Counted from the stretch's first letter, positions 43,267-51,894 are shown. The stretch: DNA of 64,000 nt from Bradyrhizobium nivariense (GCF_029846715.1 NZ_JARVWW010000031.1:1-64000); one strand, 5' to 3'. Numbers and translations are program-made. Notes: a model not told the origin generated them from the sequence alone.

Positions 43267-43653
43267 TTAGAAGCTCTCTCGTGCGGTGTAAGTCACCGCC
43301 TCGATCTTGTTGCCATCAAGGTCGCGGACAAATGCGCCATAGTAGTTGGCATTGTAATTCTCCCGAATACCGGGAGCCCCTTCGTCGACGCCTCCGTTCG
43401 CCAGGGCGGACGAGTGAAAGCGTCTGACCGTCTCGCGATCGGGCGCCTGAAAAGCTACGTGAACGCCATTTCCGACGGTTGCCGGCTGCCCGTCTTTGGG
43501 AGTTTCAATGCTGAAGATGATGTCGGAGGCGCCGTAGTGGAGCGAACGCTCCGAGTGCTTAAGGAGCCGCAGTCCAATGAGGGACATGAGCGGATCGTAA
43601 AAGGTTCTTGCGCGCTTGACGTCATTGCTGCCGAGAGAAACGTGATGGATCAT
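43267..43653 (-). CDS. VOC/glyoxalase-fold protein
   Basis: This 128-residue protein has the vicinal oxygen chelate fold. The start is MIHHVSLGSNDVKRARTFYDPLMSLIGLRLL; the second half has GVHVAFQAPDRETVRRFHSSALANGG and the metal-site region YYGAFVRDLDGNKIEAVTY. Possible metal ligands are His4, His of GVHVAF and Glu of NKIEAV. Substrate unknown. It follows the 79-residue protein gene with a 4-base gap. Confidence 0.82.
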   Translation of the reverse strand: MIHHVSLGSNDVKRARTFYDPLMSLIGLRLLKHSERSLHYGASDIIFSIETPKDGQPATVGNGVHVAFQAPDRETVRRFHSSALANGGVDEGAPGIRENYNANYYGAFVRDLDGNKIEAVTYTARESF

Positions 43654-43657
43654 CTGG

Positions 43658-43897
43658 TCACCACTTGAGGCAATACCGGCGTTTCAATCTCTCAGTTGTG
43701 CTCTTCGCGGCATAGTTGATGCGGCCGAGCTCGGCTTCATCCTTGGCGATCACATGAAGTCGCCAGCCCATGTCGCGGTCCTCTTCTGCGCCGCATTCGA
43801 TCTCGACGGACACAACATGCTCCCCACCTGGAAAGCTGCGGATCTCCTGAAGCGCGACAAGCTCAAGATCTTTCCTCAAGATCGCTGTTCTGGCCAC
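43658..43897 (-). CDS. Conserved small protein
   Basis: This 79-residue protein starts MARTAILRKDLELVALQEIRSFPGGEHVVSVEIECG. It is coupled closely to the VOC gene downstream, and an EcfG-like site lies upstream. Unknown function. Confidence 0.65.
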   Translation of the reverse strand: MARTAILRKDLELVALQEIRSFPGGEHVVSVEIECGAEEDRDMGWRLHVIAKDEAELGRINYAAKSTTERLKRRYCLKW

Positions 43898-43949
43898 CGC
43901 AGTACTCCTTTCGCTGCAACAAGCGACACTCTGCGACGATCATCGGCCC

Positions 43950-43974
43950 AACAAGCGTCGGACGGAGATGTTCC
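43950..43974 (-). promoter_or_regulatory. Possible EcfG-type promoter for the VOC operon
   Basis: The minus strand reads GGAAC-N16-TGTT, with the -10 about 53 bases upstream of ATG 43897. Confidence 0.5.
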
Positions 43975-43987
43975 TAAGCTCCATAGC

Positions 43988-44233
43988 GTGCAAACCAAGA
44001 CCCAATTGTCTCAATCGCAATTGCGCGTTGACAACCAAGCGCTCGCCCGCGCGTTAGCAGTGATGACCGACGAGCGATTTGTAGACCATTGCCGCAAGGA
44101 AGCCAGGGATTGTGAACGCGAGGCGGAGAGAACCATCAGCCCGCTCGACAAGGAAGCATGGCTTCGCCTTAGCAGGGAATGGACCAAACTCGCGGGCCCC
44201 GCCTCACCGCCGCGGGTGAACCGTCGGACGTAA
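43988..44233 (+). CDS. Conserved small helical protein
   Basis: A GTG at 43988 (81 codons) or ATG at 44063 (56 codons) starts a helical protein with TDERFVDHCRKEARDCEREAERTISPLDKEAWLRLSREW. This kind of protein is common in Bradyrhizobium; function unknown. The start is not certain. Confidence 0.55.
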   Translation: MQTKTQLSQSQLRVDNQALARALAVMTDERFVDHCRKEARDCEREAERTISPLDKEAWLRLSREWTKLAGPASPPRVNRRT

Positions 44234-44285
44234 GCCAGGAACAATTGTTCGACGCGCCCATTGTTCGGCCAGAGGAGAATGCGCC

Positions 44286-44495
44286 ATGAATGAAAATCAG
44301 TCTGGAAGTTCGCCCTCGGCGTTCTCCGAGACAACCGCCACTATACGGGAAGCGGCGCGCGGGGTCCGGCACACTCTTGAGGACGGAACTGCGCCGGGTC
44401 AATGGAAAGCGATTTTAAGCGATTTGGTTCGCGAGGCACCGCTACCGTCACTGGCGGTCGCGTTCATGATCGGGGTCATCGCCGCGCGCCGATAG
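44286..44495 (+). CDS. Small stress-type membrane protein with REAPLP motif
   Basis: This 69-residue paralogue of the protein at 25052-25252 has the tail REAPLPSLAVAFMIGVIAARR after an amphipathic helix (TTATIREAARGVRHTLEDG). The ATG follows GAGGAG. It is probably tail-anchored in the inner membrane; function unknown. Confidence 0.72.
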   Translation: MNENQSGSSPSAFSETTATIREAARGVRHTLEDGTAPGQWKAILSDLVREAPLPSLAVAFMIGVIAARR

Positions 44496-44524
44496 GCTTC
44501 GCGCCTCAACACGGATCATCAGCA

Positions 44525-45001
44525 GTGAAACTCGACGATTTCAAAGGGACCGTTCCGGTATTCTTGCCCGAGGTTTTCTTCCTTGGCAGCCTGGAGGGCT
44601 GGGCCGTCATGGAGAGCCTTATCGGCGGCTTGCAGCGCAGGGCGACCATCACGGCTCAGGGTAAATTGGAAGAAGACACCGACACGGTCCTCTTTACCGA
44701 GACTTACCAGTTCGATGACGGCCACAGCGACACCTTGCATTGGACCATCCGTAAGGTTGGCAGGGGGCAGTACATGGGGCATGAAAATCATTTGGAAGGC
44801 GAAGCAACGGGCGAACAGACCGGTTGCGCCTTCCACTGGAAATACACACGGGATGTCCCGCAAGCTGATGGCAAGTCCACCAAGCTGAACTTCGACGACT
44901 GGTTCTATGCCATCGATGGCCATGCCTGCATTGTGCGAGGCAGCGCCGGGCGGGCAGGGATTCCATTTGCGACCGCCCATGTGACCTATCGGAAGCTCTA
45001 A
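44525..45001 (+). CDS. DUF3833-family protein
   Basis: This 158-residue protein has the DUF3833 pattern: FFLGSLEGWAVMESLIGGLQRRATITAQG, LFTETYQFDDGHSDTLHWTIRKVG and YMGHENHLEGEATGEQTGCAFHWKY. GTG 44525 is the likely start. The fold is a lipocalin-like beta-barrel; it may bind a lipophilic ligand. It is followed by the remnant of an isochorismatase gene. Confidence 0.75.
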   Translation: MKLDDFKGTVPVFLPEVFFLGSLEGWAVMESLIGGLQRRATITAQGKLEEDTDTVLFTETYQFDDGHSDTLHWTIRKVGRGQYMGHENHLEGEATGEQTGCAFHWKYTRDVPQADGKSTKLNFDDWFYAIDGHACIVRGSAGRAGIPFATAHVTYRKL

Positions 45002-45008
45002 CGGAGAC

Positions 45009-45245
45009 GTTCTGGACGAGCGTCAAGTCGAGACGCTGGTGATCTCTGGTGGCGAAACCGGCGTGTGCGCGTTCTCGCAATGGTCCTCGGTGCCGTTGAT
45101 ATAGGCTACCGAGTTGTATTGACCGAATTGCCTTATGCAGTTTGGCTGACCAAAGTCACGACGCGATAATCTCTCTAAGCAGCGCTTCGATATTCAAATC
45201 GAGGTCGCGACGACAAACAAGATACTCGAGCGCTGGCTGTTTTGA
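45009..45245 (+). pseudogene. Isochorismatase-family remnant
   Basis: This fragment is a decayed paralogue of the gene at 20119-20727. VLDERQVETLVISGGETGVCA matches FLDEHQVDTLIVSGGETDVCV there. A frameshift follows, then VDIGYRVVLTE in another frame. The end (KQRFDIQIEVATTNKILERW) matches the C terminus SKRFSLQIEVTPVASILASW. The first two-thirds of the gene is missing. Confidence 0.82.
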
Positions 45246-45279
45246 GCTGAGGGCCGCTGCCCGACCCATGCGGCCAATC

Positions 45280-45483
45280 CTACCCCGCATTTGCCGCGCC
45301 GGTTGTGCTCTCGCTTTCAGGTACCGTCAATGTCACGCCGTGGCCCTGCCGCAGCGCCAGCGACGCTGCCACAACGGCAGCCTCGAACGCGGCCTCCTTC
45401 GTCTCGTAGGTGTTCTTACTTCCATCGTGCCGCACGTGCCACTCGCCGGCTCCGCCAACAATGTCGTAAGCCGCTAATCCCAT
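45280..45483 (-). CDS. Conserved small protein (DUF2188-like)
   Basis: This 67-residue protein has the pattern YDIVGGAGEWHVRHDGSKNTYETKEAAFEAAVVAAS, which is similar to DUF2188 proteins (Trp/His core and an E/A-rich helix). The ATG at 45483 follows GGAGAAGAAG. Function unknown. Confidence 0.65.
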   Translation of the reverse strand: MGLAAYDIVGGAGEWHVRHDGSKNTYETKEAAFEAAVVAASLALRQGHGVTLTVPESESTTGAANAG

Positions 45484-45563
45484 CTTCTTCTCCTGTCACG
45501 CGTCCGGCGTTGCCTTTAATACCTGTGTGCTGCTGACTGGGTCCGAAGCTGGAAAACTGTCCT

Positions 45564-45927
45564 TCAATCCCTTTTGCAACTCGTCATCTTTCGCCTTGTC
45601 ACGGCGAATTTCCCGTTTGGGTCCGATGCATGTTTGTCTGTCGGCGCCGGATCGAATTGTTCAGTCATCATCATATCCTGGTCTGATGTTTCCGTAGGTT
45701 TGAACGTTGGACCGTGGCCGCCGTTCGCCGCGCCCCCTGCGCCGGTGCCGGATGGAGAAGTTGCGGCTGAGCCTCCCGCGCCCGCGGAGGAAGCCGCCCC
45801 ACCAGCGCCGCCACCAGCGGAACTGCCGGCGCCACCACCGCTACCGCCCCCCGCCACCTCCGCTCTGGGCAAAGGCTGGGCAGGGGGCGAGGATAGCCAA
45901 GACAAGTGCAATGCTCGAAATCCTCAT
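45564..45927 (-). pseudogene. Secreted Gly-rich protein with a G-run frameshift
   Basis: ATG 45927 (after AGGAG) begins a signal peptide (ISSIALVLAILAPCPAFAQ), then glycine-rich sequence. A run of six G/C at 45847-45852 shifts the frame, giving GGGGGR-stop. Five would give a continuous frame through GGGSGGGAGSSAGGGAGG to KFAVTRRKM. It could be phase-variable, decayed or a sequencing artefact. It is related to the Gly/Ala-rich protein at 42544. Confidence 0.6.
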
Positions 45928-46036
45928 GGCGCGACTCCTGTCGCGACCAAGCCACGCTCCTGCGTTTCGTTCCTGAGCGATGAAAGAGCCCCCACACCGT
46001 TGCCGATGTGGGGCGTATAGCATTGCACGTTGCAAG

Positions 46037-46441
46037 TCATCGCTTTGCGGGTGGACCGCTCTTGTTTCCTGGCAGTCCCTTTACGTTCGCCGGATCCTGT
46101 TCCTGCACGGAGAGGTTCTGCGACGCCGAGCCAATCGTGCCCTGTTGCGAGGGACCGTTCTTGCCTCCAGGCGCTCCGCTAATCCCCGCCCCTGAATTCT
46201 GGGCGCTTGGAGCTGTCGAAACCGCGCCGGATGTATCCGCCCGATTGGCGTCGCCTGGCATACGAGAGGCCGAGCCGGGCTTGTCCTGTTCACCGACGTA
46301 TCCCGATGCGCCTGAGTTTTGTGTCTTGATGCCCTTGTCCGCCTCGTTCTGGAGGCTCTGCGATGGCGTCGTCTGTTGGGCAATGGCTGGTCCCGTCACA
46401 CTGGAGATCGCCACGAGTGCTGCGAATGCTAATAGCCGCAT
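46037..46441 (-). CDS. Secreted low-complexity protein
   Basis: This 134-residue protein has a signal peptide (RLLAFAALVAISSVTGPAIAQ) and a mature part rich in Gly, Ser, Asn and Gln (QNSGASGYVGEQDKPGSASR). The ATG at 46441 follows CGGAGG. It has no cysteines or clear domain. It is likely periplasmic or released, of unknown function. Confidence 0.65.
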   Translation of the reverse strand: MRLLAFAALVAISSVTGPAIAQQTTPSQSLQNEADKGIKTQNSGASGYVGEQDKPGSASRMPGDANRADTSGAVSTAPSAQNSGAGISGAPGGKNGPSQQGTIGSASQNLSVQEQDPANVKGLPGNKSGPPAKR

Positions 46442-46617
46442 GATGAAAGTTCCTCCGTAGCTTGTTGTTGTCACCAACGTGCGGAGGAAACGACGTTTCC
46501 AATTTTATGAAGGATTTCTAAGCGAGTTCGCGTTGTGGCCCGAAGGACGACAGATGCTGCCACAAGGAACTCCCGTTCCATTGGCGGCTTGGGCCTCATG
46601 CAACAGGGGAGTTTGAG

Positions 46618-46794
46618 ATGTCAGACTTAAGCGAAGAAGAGATCCGCAAACGCGCCTATGAGCTTTGGAAAGGTCCGGGCGAACCGTGCGGGAAGATGGA
46701 TACGTTCTGGTATGAAGCCGAGAAGCAGCTCCTTGCCGAGCGATCAACGCAAGGCGAGCTACCGCCCGGCATGACCGACAACCTGCCGGTCTAA
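46618..46794 (+). CDS. DUF2934 small protein
   Basis: This 58-residue protein starts MSDLSEEEIRKRAYELWKGPGEPCGKMDTFWYEAEKQL, the DUF2934 motif also seen twice at 11559-12146. The ATG follows AGGGGAG. It lies just left of the IS-rich region. Confidence 0.72.
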   Translation: MSDLSEEEIRKRAYELWKGPGEPCGKMDTFWYEAEKQLLAERSTQGELPPGMTDNLPV

Positions 46795-46868
46795 GCCACG
46801 ACCCCGCCTTGCACCTAAAAGACGTCGCGGACTTATGGTTTGGTCACAAATAGAGACAGTTTGCGGAC

Positions 46869-47276
46869 TGACCTGCCCGGGCTTTTTTGGACCAAGCTTT
46901 GTGAGAAACTGAGCTTGGAAAGGAGCTTTGGTGATGCCGAAGAAGAGGTTCAAGGCGGAGCAGATCGTGGTGCTGCTGCGCCAGATCGAAGTGTTGATGT
47001 CGCAAGGCAAGGCGACGCCGATTGCCTGTCGCGAGGCGGGCATTTCGCAGCAGAGTTACTATCGCTGGCGTAAGGAGTACGGCGGCCTCGAGCTCGATCA
47101 GGCGAAGCGGATGAAGGACCTGGAGCGGGAGAACGTCCGCCTCAAACGCCTGGTCGCGGATCTGTCGCTTGAGAAACAGGTGCTCAAGGACGTTGCCTCG
47201 GGAAACTTGTAAGCCCCGAACGGCGCCGGCAGGCAGTAGAGGGCATTCGAGGGAAGTATGGTCTCTCGGAGCGCCA
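46869..47276 (+). mobile_element. IS3-family element A, truncated
   Basis: The left end TGACCTGCCCGGGCTTTTTTGGACC starts at 46869. orfA is complete (46934-47212). orfB begins at about 47206 (SPERRRQAVEGIRGKYGLSERH) and is cut at 47276, where element B starts. The right part of A is absent on the other side of B. Confidence 0.75.
46934..47212 (+). CDS. IS3-family OrfA (helix-turn-helix)
   Basis: This 92-residue OrfA starts MPKKRFKAEQIVVLLRQIEVLMSQGKATPIACREAGISQQSYYRWRKEYG, an HTH DNA-binding domain, followed by the leucine-rich ENVRLKRLVADLSLEKQVLKDV. The ATG follows AGGAG. Normally it would join OrfB by frameshifting, but OrfB is cut short here. Confidence 0.85.
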   Translation: MPKKRFKAEQIVVLLRQIEVLMSQGKATPIACREAGISQQSYYRWRKEYGGLELDQAKRMKDLERENVRLKRLVADLSLEKQVLKDVASGNL

Positions 47277-47794
47277 TGAACTGCCCCGGGTTTGCCGGAG
47301 GCCATTTGGTTTAAGTTATGCCGCCATGGCGGGTTGTTCCAGCATGGCGTAGTAGCGTTGCTCGGCTTCGGCCGGTGGGATGTTGCCGATGGGCTCCAGG
47401 AGCCGCCGGTTGTTGAACCAATCCACCCATTCCAGGGTCGCGAACTCGACGGCCTCGAAGCTGCGCCATGGCCCGCGCCGATGGATCACCTCAGCCTTGT
47501 AGAGACCGTTGATGGTTTCGGCGAGGGCGTTGTCATAGGAATCTCCCACGCTGCCGACAGAAGGCTCGACACCAGCTTCAGCCAGGCGCTCGGTGTACTT
47601 GATTGATACGTATTGGCTGCCCCTATCGCTGTGGTGCACGAGCCCGCCGCGATGGACCGGCCGTCGATCATGCAGGGCCTGCTCCAGCGCATCGAGCACG
47701 AAGCCTGCATGCGCCGTGCGCGAGGCTCGCCAGCCCACGATCCTGCGGGCATCCTCTCAGGAGTTGGAGCCTCCGGCAAACCCGGAGCGGTTCA
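47277..47794 (-). mobile_element. IS3-family element B, internally deleted
   Basis: The ends TGAACTGCCCCGGGTTTGCCGGAGG (47277) and the inverted TGAACCGCTCCGGGTTTGCCGGAGG (47794) are terminal repeats. Inside, the 45 bases of the left end up to GAGAGGATG are joined directly to the later part of orfB (RIVGWRAS), so orfA and the N terminus of orfB are missing. The same terminal sequence is at 54540-54578 with the full 5' part. Element B is nested in element A. Confidence 0.75.
47316..47750 (-). pseudogene. IS3 OrfB, C-terminal part
   Basis: This reads as the DDE transposase C terminus with HHSDRGSQYVS (Asp), VGDSYDNALAETINGLYKAE (D and E in the family motif) and WVDWFNNRRLLEPIGNIPPAEAE. It has no N terminus and so cannot act alone. 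It belongs to internally deleted element B. Confidence 0.82.
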
Positions 47795-48051
47795 GCTTCC
47801 AACCACGACCCCAGCCAACTGCGGATTTCCTTCGCAGTGCCAATAACTTTGAGTGCCACGGGCGGGGTCGGCGGTGGACGCCGATTGGGGGGTAATGGCT
47901 CGCCGATTTACACGCGTTAGGTGGATGGCCGACGGATGGCGGAATTTGCCACCGGAAACTGTGCTCGGGCGGGCGGTGAAGACTTAAAGAAGCGATTTTC
48001 GATGCTTCTATGCCGCGCAGACAAACGCTCGTCCCATCTGAGCGGGTTGTA

Positions 48052-49356
48052 TTAGGCCGCGACTTCTCCTGGCCCTTCAAGCATCGGCGTGTCGAGGCTG
48101 GCTATTTCCGGCATCGCCTTGCCGGCGATCGCCTGCAGGTCGCCCACCATGCCAACAGTGGATTCAATGACCGCAACGATTTGGGTTTCTCGCTTGGCCC
48201 ATTGGCGACCCATGAATTTGCGCTCCTTGTCTAGATCCTCACGCATGTCGTTGAACTTCTCGACGACAGCATCGACCCGCTGGCGAAATCTCGTGCCTGT
48301 CAGGTACTCGTAGACCTGCTCCATTTTGGTTTGCTGTCCCTGTTGGACCAGCCGCGAACTCGATATCTCGATGAGGGACTGACGCAGCGCAACCGCCACG
48401 GCCAGTGCGCAACGCGGGTGCGCCACCCAAACGCCGTCGACCAGGTCAAAATGCTCGATGTGCTTGGGAAGGGCGTGCGAGATGATGAGGGCAACGTGGG
48501 CGCCACAGCGCCGCTGGTCCTCACGGAGCTTGGCCAGCCAGCCATCGCTCCAGGCCTTGGTCCGCTTGGATTCCCAGAGGATCATGCCGGCGGGTTGCCC
48601 GACAGAGCCGTTGACTTGCTGAATAACATCGGCCCCCAACTCGCCCTTGGCGACCGGCTCAATGGCATCCATCGGAAACTTGCCGCGCAAAAGCTCCTCA
48701 AGCTCAACCTCGAAAACCTCACCTTGGGATTGTTGCGAGCCTTGCTCCGCTTTGCGCCTCAATTCCTCGATCGTGCGCGTCATTGATTCGATGGTCTGGT
48801 CCTTCTCGGCGACCTTCAGGCGCGCAGCTTCATCTGATTCTTGCTTGGCCTTCGCCCGGATGTCGTCAACCGAGGCCTGAACACGTTTTTCAATCGTCAG
48901 ATCCATTTCGCGCTTTTCGTCAGCCAGCGCGCGTTCCTTGCGTATTACCTCGGCCTGAGCCTGCTGCGCCTCAGCCAGCTTCGCATCGCTGGCTTCAAGG
49001 TTCTTGCGCAGTTCGGCGGTCTCTGCCGCCTTGGCCTGCATATCCCCCGCAACCGCTTCACGGGCCTTTTTGGCCTCGGCTGCCACCAGTTGGCTGCGCT
49101 CGGCCGTCAGCCGCTGCGCCACCTGGTCTTCAATCTGCTCGCGCGCCTGCGCGACCGCGTCCTGCTCCTTGCGCAGGGCCTCGGTCTTCCTGGCGACCTC
49201 TGCGTCCTTGGCGGCCAGTTGCTCATTAAAGCGCTGTCGTGTTTCCTCGAGGAGGGGAGCGGCCAGCGATTCCGTGAGCTTGATTTCGTGGTTGCAGTTC
49301 GGGCAATGCAGGGTGGGCTCGTGCGAAGCGCCGGCGCCGGTTGCTCTGAGACTCAT
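48052..49356 (-). CDS. DUF2130 coiled-coil protein
   Basis: This 434-residue protein has an N-terminal zinc-ribbon-like pair (LHCPNCNHEIKLTE), then a ~170-residue coiled coil rich in Glu, Lys and Ala (QLAAKDAEVARKTEAL and similar). The DUF2130 domain has EVELEELLRGKFPMDAIEPVAKGELGADVIQ and ILWESKRTKAWSDGWLAKLREDQR, which carries a Glu-x-Lys of a possible nuclease core (inference). It is complete, at ATG 49356 after GAGGGGAA. DUF2130 genes are often in accessory regions. Confidence 0.82.
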   Translation of the reverse strand: MSLRATGAGASHEPTLHCPNCNHEIKLTESLAAPLLEETRQRFNEQLAAKDAEVARKTEALRKEQDAVAQAREQIEDQVAQRLTAERSQLVAAEAKKAREAVAGDMQAKAAETAELRKNLEASDAKLAEAQQAQAEVIRKERALADEKREMDLTIEKRVQASVDDIRAKAKQESDEAARLKVAEKDQTIESMTRTIEELRRKAEQGSQQSQGEVFEVELEELLRGKFPMDAIEPVAKGELGADVIQQVNGSVGQPAGMILWESKRTKAWSDGWLAKLREDQRRCGAHVALIISHALPKHIEHFDLVDGVWVAHPRCALAVAVALRQSLIEISSSRLVQQGQQTKMEQVYEYLTGTRFRQRVDAVVEKFNDMREDLDKERKFMGRQWAKRETQIVAVIESTVGMVGDLQAIAGKAMPEIASLDTPMLEGPGEVAA

Positions 49357-49597
49357 GAACTTCCCCTCATTGGTACGGCCGGATTCAGCATCATCTGCGG
49401 GCGATTGCGACGTCGCGGCGCTGGATGTCCACATACGGCTAGCCGAGCATCGACTTGGCCACAGGTTTTCCACCGAAACCCGCATGGTTAATCTGTCGAC
49501 AGAGCCCCGCTGCAGAAGCTGTTCAGCTAGGAATGTATTCTAGGGTCTGTTTGGATTCAGGATTCTCATCCGGGCTTGGTTGTGATTCAAGCTTGGG

Positions 49598-49966
49598 ATG
49601 GACCGATTCGTATTGACTGACGCCCAATGGGCGAAGATGGAGCCGCTTTGTCTCGGCAAGCCGGGCGATCCCGGCCGGAGCGGCAATAACAACCGGCTGT
49701 TTGTCGAAGCAGTGTTGTGGATTGCCCGCACGGGCAGTCCGTGGCGCGATCTGCCGCGCGCCTTCGGCAACTGGATAACCGTGTACACGCGCTTTCGCGA
49801 CTGGGCGAAGGCGGGCGTCTGGAAGCGAATGTTTAATGCAGTCTCAGACGAGCCGGACATGGAATACGTCATGGTCGATGCCACCATCGTCAAGGTCCAC
49901 CGCCACGGACAGGGCGCAAAAGGGGGACGCAAAACCAGGCCATCGGCCGCTCGAAGGGGGGAATGA
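49598..49966 (+). CDS. IS5-family transposase, frame 1
   Basis: This 122-residue frame starts MDRFVLTDAQWAKMEPLCLGKPGDPGRSGNNNRLFVEAVLW, with the first catalytic Asp in YVMVDATIVKVHRHGQGAKGG. It overlaps the second frame by four bases, near a GGGGGGA run that is the likely frameshift site. Confidence 0.88.
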   Translation: MDRFVLTDAQWAKMEPLCLGKPGDPGRSGNNNRLFVEAVLWIARTGSPWRDLPRAFGNWITVYTRFRDWAKAGVWKRMFNAVSDEPDMEYVMVDATIVKVHRHGQGAKGGRKTRPSAARRGE

Positions 49967-50349
49967 CTACCAAAATCCTGGCACTGACCGACGCGCTCGG
50001 CAATCTCGTGCGTTTCGTGCTGCTGCCCGGACAGCGTTTCGACACGGTCGGCGTCCCGCCGCTGATCGAAGGGCTGGCCTTCGATGCGCTGATCGCAGAC
50101 AAGGCGTTCGACAGCAACGCCATCATCGCCGACCTCGACACACGCGGCGCCAAGGTCATCATTTCCCAGCACCCGCGGCGCGCAAAACCTCTCGCCATCG
50201 ACCAGGAAATGTACAAATGGCGGCATCTGATCGAAAACTTCTTCTGCAAGCTCAAGGAATTCAAGCGGATCGCCATGCGTGCCGACAAAACTGACCTCAG
50301 CTTCGGAGCAATGATCAACCTCACCGCCGCCGTGATAAATTCAAGATGA
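49963..50349 (+). CDS. IS5-family transposase, frame 2
   Basis: This 128-residue frame reads MTTKILALTDALGNLVRF, with the second Asp in FDALIADKAFDSNAI and the catalytic Glu in KWRHLIENFFCKLKEFKRIAMRADKTD. It needs frame 1 for a full transposase of about 250 residues. Confidence 0.88.
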   Translation: MTTKILALTDALGNLVRFVLLPGQRFDTVGVPPLIEGLAFDALIADKAFDSNAIIADLDTRGAKVIISQHPRRAKPLAIDQEMYKWRHLIENFFCKLKEFKRIAMRADKTDLSFGAMINLTAAVINSR

Positions 50350-50486
50350 ATCCAAACAGACCCTAGATGAGAACAAAACAGGATCAAGGTATTTGCGGAG
50401 ATGCCTGGGAAGCGGCAAAAAAAGCGGCAAAGTAGGGTGACGCATTAGGGCTTAATGCCCTATCTTTACTGAATAAATAACCGGCA

Positions 50487-51673
50487 ATGGAAGCGGCAAA
50501 AATGACCACGATTGCAGCGATGGAGCCGCTCCTTCCCGACGATAACAAGGAACTTGAGGACCTGGCGACGGACCTGGTGGCGAAGGCCAGCGGCCTTGCC
50601 ACCCGCTTGCATCCAGTGCTGCGCGCGTCCGTCGGCGACCTAGTGCGCTCAATGAACTGTTACTACTCCAACCTCATTGAGGGGCACAACACGCTGCCGG
50701 TCGATATCGACCGCGCCATGAACAACGAGCTCGCAACAGAGCCGGAGCGGCGCAACCTCCAGCTCGAGGCGCGCGCGCACATTGAAGTGCAACGGATGAT
50801 CGACCGCGGGGACGGGCCCAGCCCAGTCATGTCCGAAGCGTTCATCACCTGGACGCATCGCAACTTCTGCGAACGCCTGCCGGCAGACATGCTGGTGGTC
50901 GAAAATCCAGAGTCCGGCCGCAAAATCACCATGGCTCCGGGCGTGCTGAGATCCGAGCATGTCCGCGTTGGCCGACATGTCGCGCCTGACCCGGTCGACC
51001 TGCCGGCGCTCATCAAGCGGTTCGCCGAAGGCTATACGTCGCCCAACCTTTCCAGGCTGCGTAAAATCATCGGCGTCGCCGCGTCCCACCATCGCCTGGC
51101 GTGGATCCACCCCTTCCTGGACGGCAACGGCCGCGTTGCGCGCCTGTTCTCGCACGCGCTGCTGCGCGAACTGGATGTGGGATCAGAGCCTGGTCGGTTT
51201 CGCGTGGCCTTGCGCGTAGTGTCGAAAACTACAAGACCATGCTGCAGGCCGCGGACGAGCCGCGACGCGGCGACCTCGACGGCCGTGGCAATCTCACTCT
51301 GGCAGGCCTTACGGGATTTTGCCGCTATTTCCTCTCGACCTGCATCGACCAAATCGACTTCATGGAAGGCCTCCTGGAGCCTTCCGAGTTGCTGCGACGC
51401 ATGGAGATCTGGGCAAAGGAAGAGACGGCGGCAAAGCGGCTGCGAAAGGGCTCATGGCCCATCTTGCGTATGGCGGTCCTCGATGGCGAGTTTGCCCGCG
51501 GCGACGCGGCCGATATTACCGGCTACGCGACCCGGCAGGCACGCACCGTGCTCAACGACCTCATCAATCAGGGTTATCTCATTTCCGAGACCACCCGTAG
51601 CCCGGTGCGGCTGGGATTTCCGGCCAGCGTGGTTGATCGTTGGTTTCCACGACTTTATGGGGGAGGGCAGTGA
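50487..51673 (+). pseudogene. Fic-family protein, frameshifted
   Basis: The gene encodes a Fic-domain protein that would AMPylate a target protein. The first frame has the inhibitory-type NxxEGHNT region (YYSNLIEGHNTLP) and the active-site motif HPFLDGNGRVARLF. After VGSE the frame is lost near 51185-51191, and a second frame continues with WSVSRGLARSVENYKTMLQAADEPRRGDLDGRG to the helix-turn-helix C terminus (EFARGDAADITGYATRQART). A short deletion there breaks the protein. The start is ATG 50487 or 50502. Confidence 0.82.
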
Positions 51674-51894
51674 CCGCGACGCGTCATACCTTGCATTGTG
51701 AAACGCACAGAGGCTCGTCACACCAAAGCTCAATTCCCGTGGAGCCAACGGTGCTAGGATCCGCCTCTTCGTCTTTGGCGGAAGCCGCCTGGACATGAAT
51801 AGAACCGCGGGAAGGGGCTCTAAGGTGCGGTATTCTTCGAGTGATTTTTCAGTCGGACCATTTCGTGATGCACGGGGCGGTGCACTGAATCTGT

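Larger units (their letters stand above)
49543..50363 (+). mobile_element. Complete IS5-family (IS427-like) insertion sequence
   Basis: The element has the inverted terminal repeats GGGTCTGTTTGGATTCA at both ends and is 821 bases long. TA flanks both ends (49541-49542 and 50364-50365), the target duplication of this group. Two overlapping frames encode one transposase through a frameshift. Confidence 0.88.

Noticed and set aside
44238..44265. GGAAC-N19-TGTT before the tail-anchored gene at 44286
   Set aside because: The spacing of 19 bases is outside the 16-17 range.
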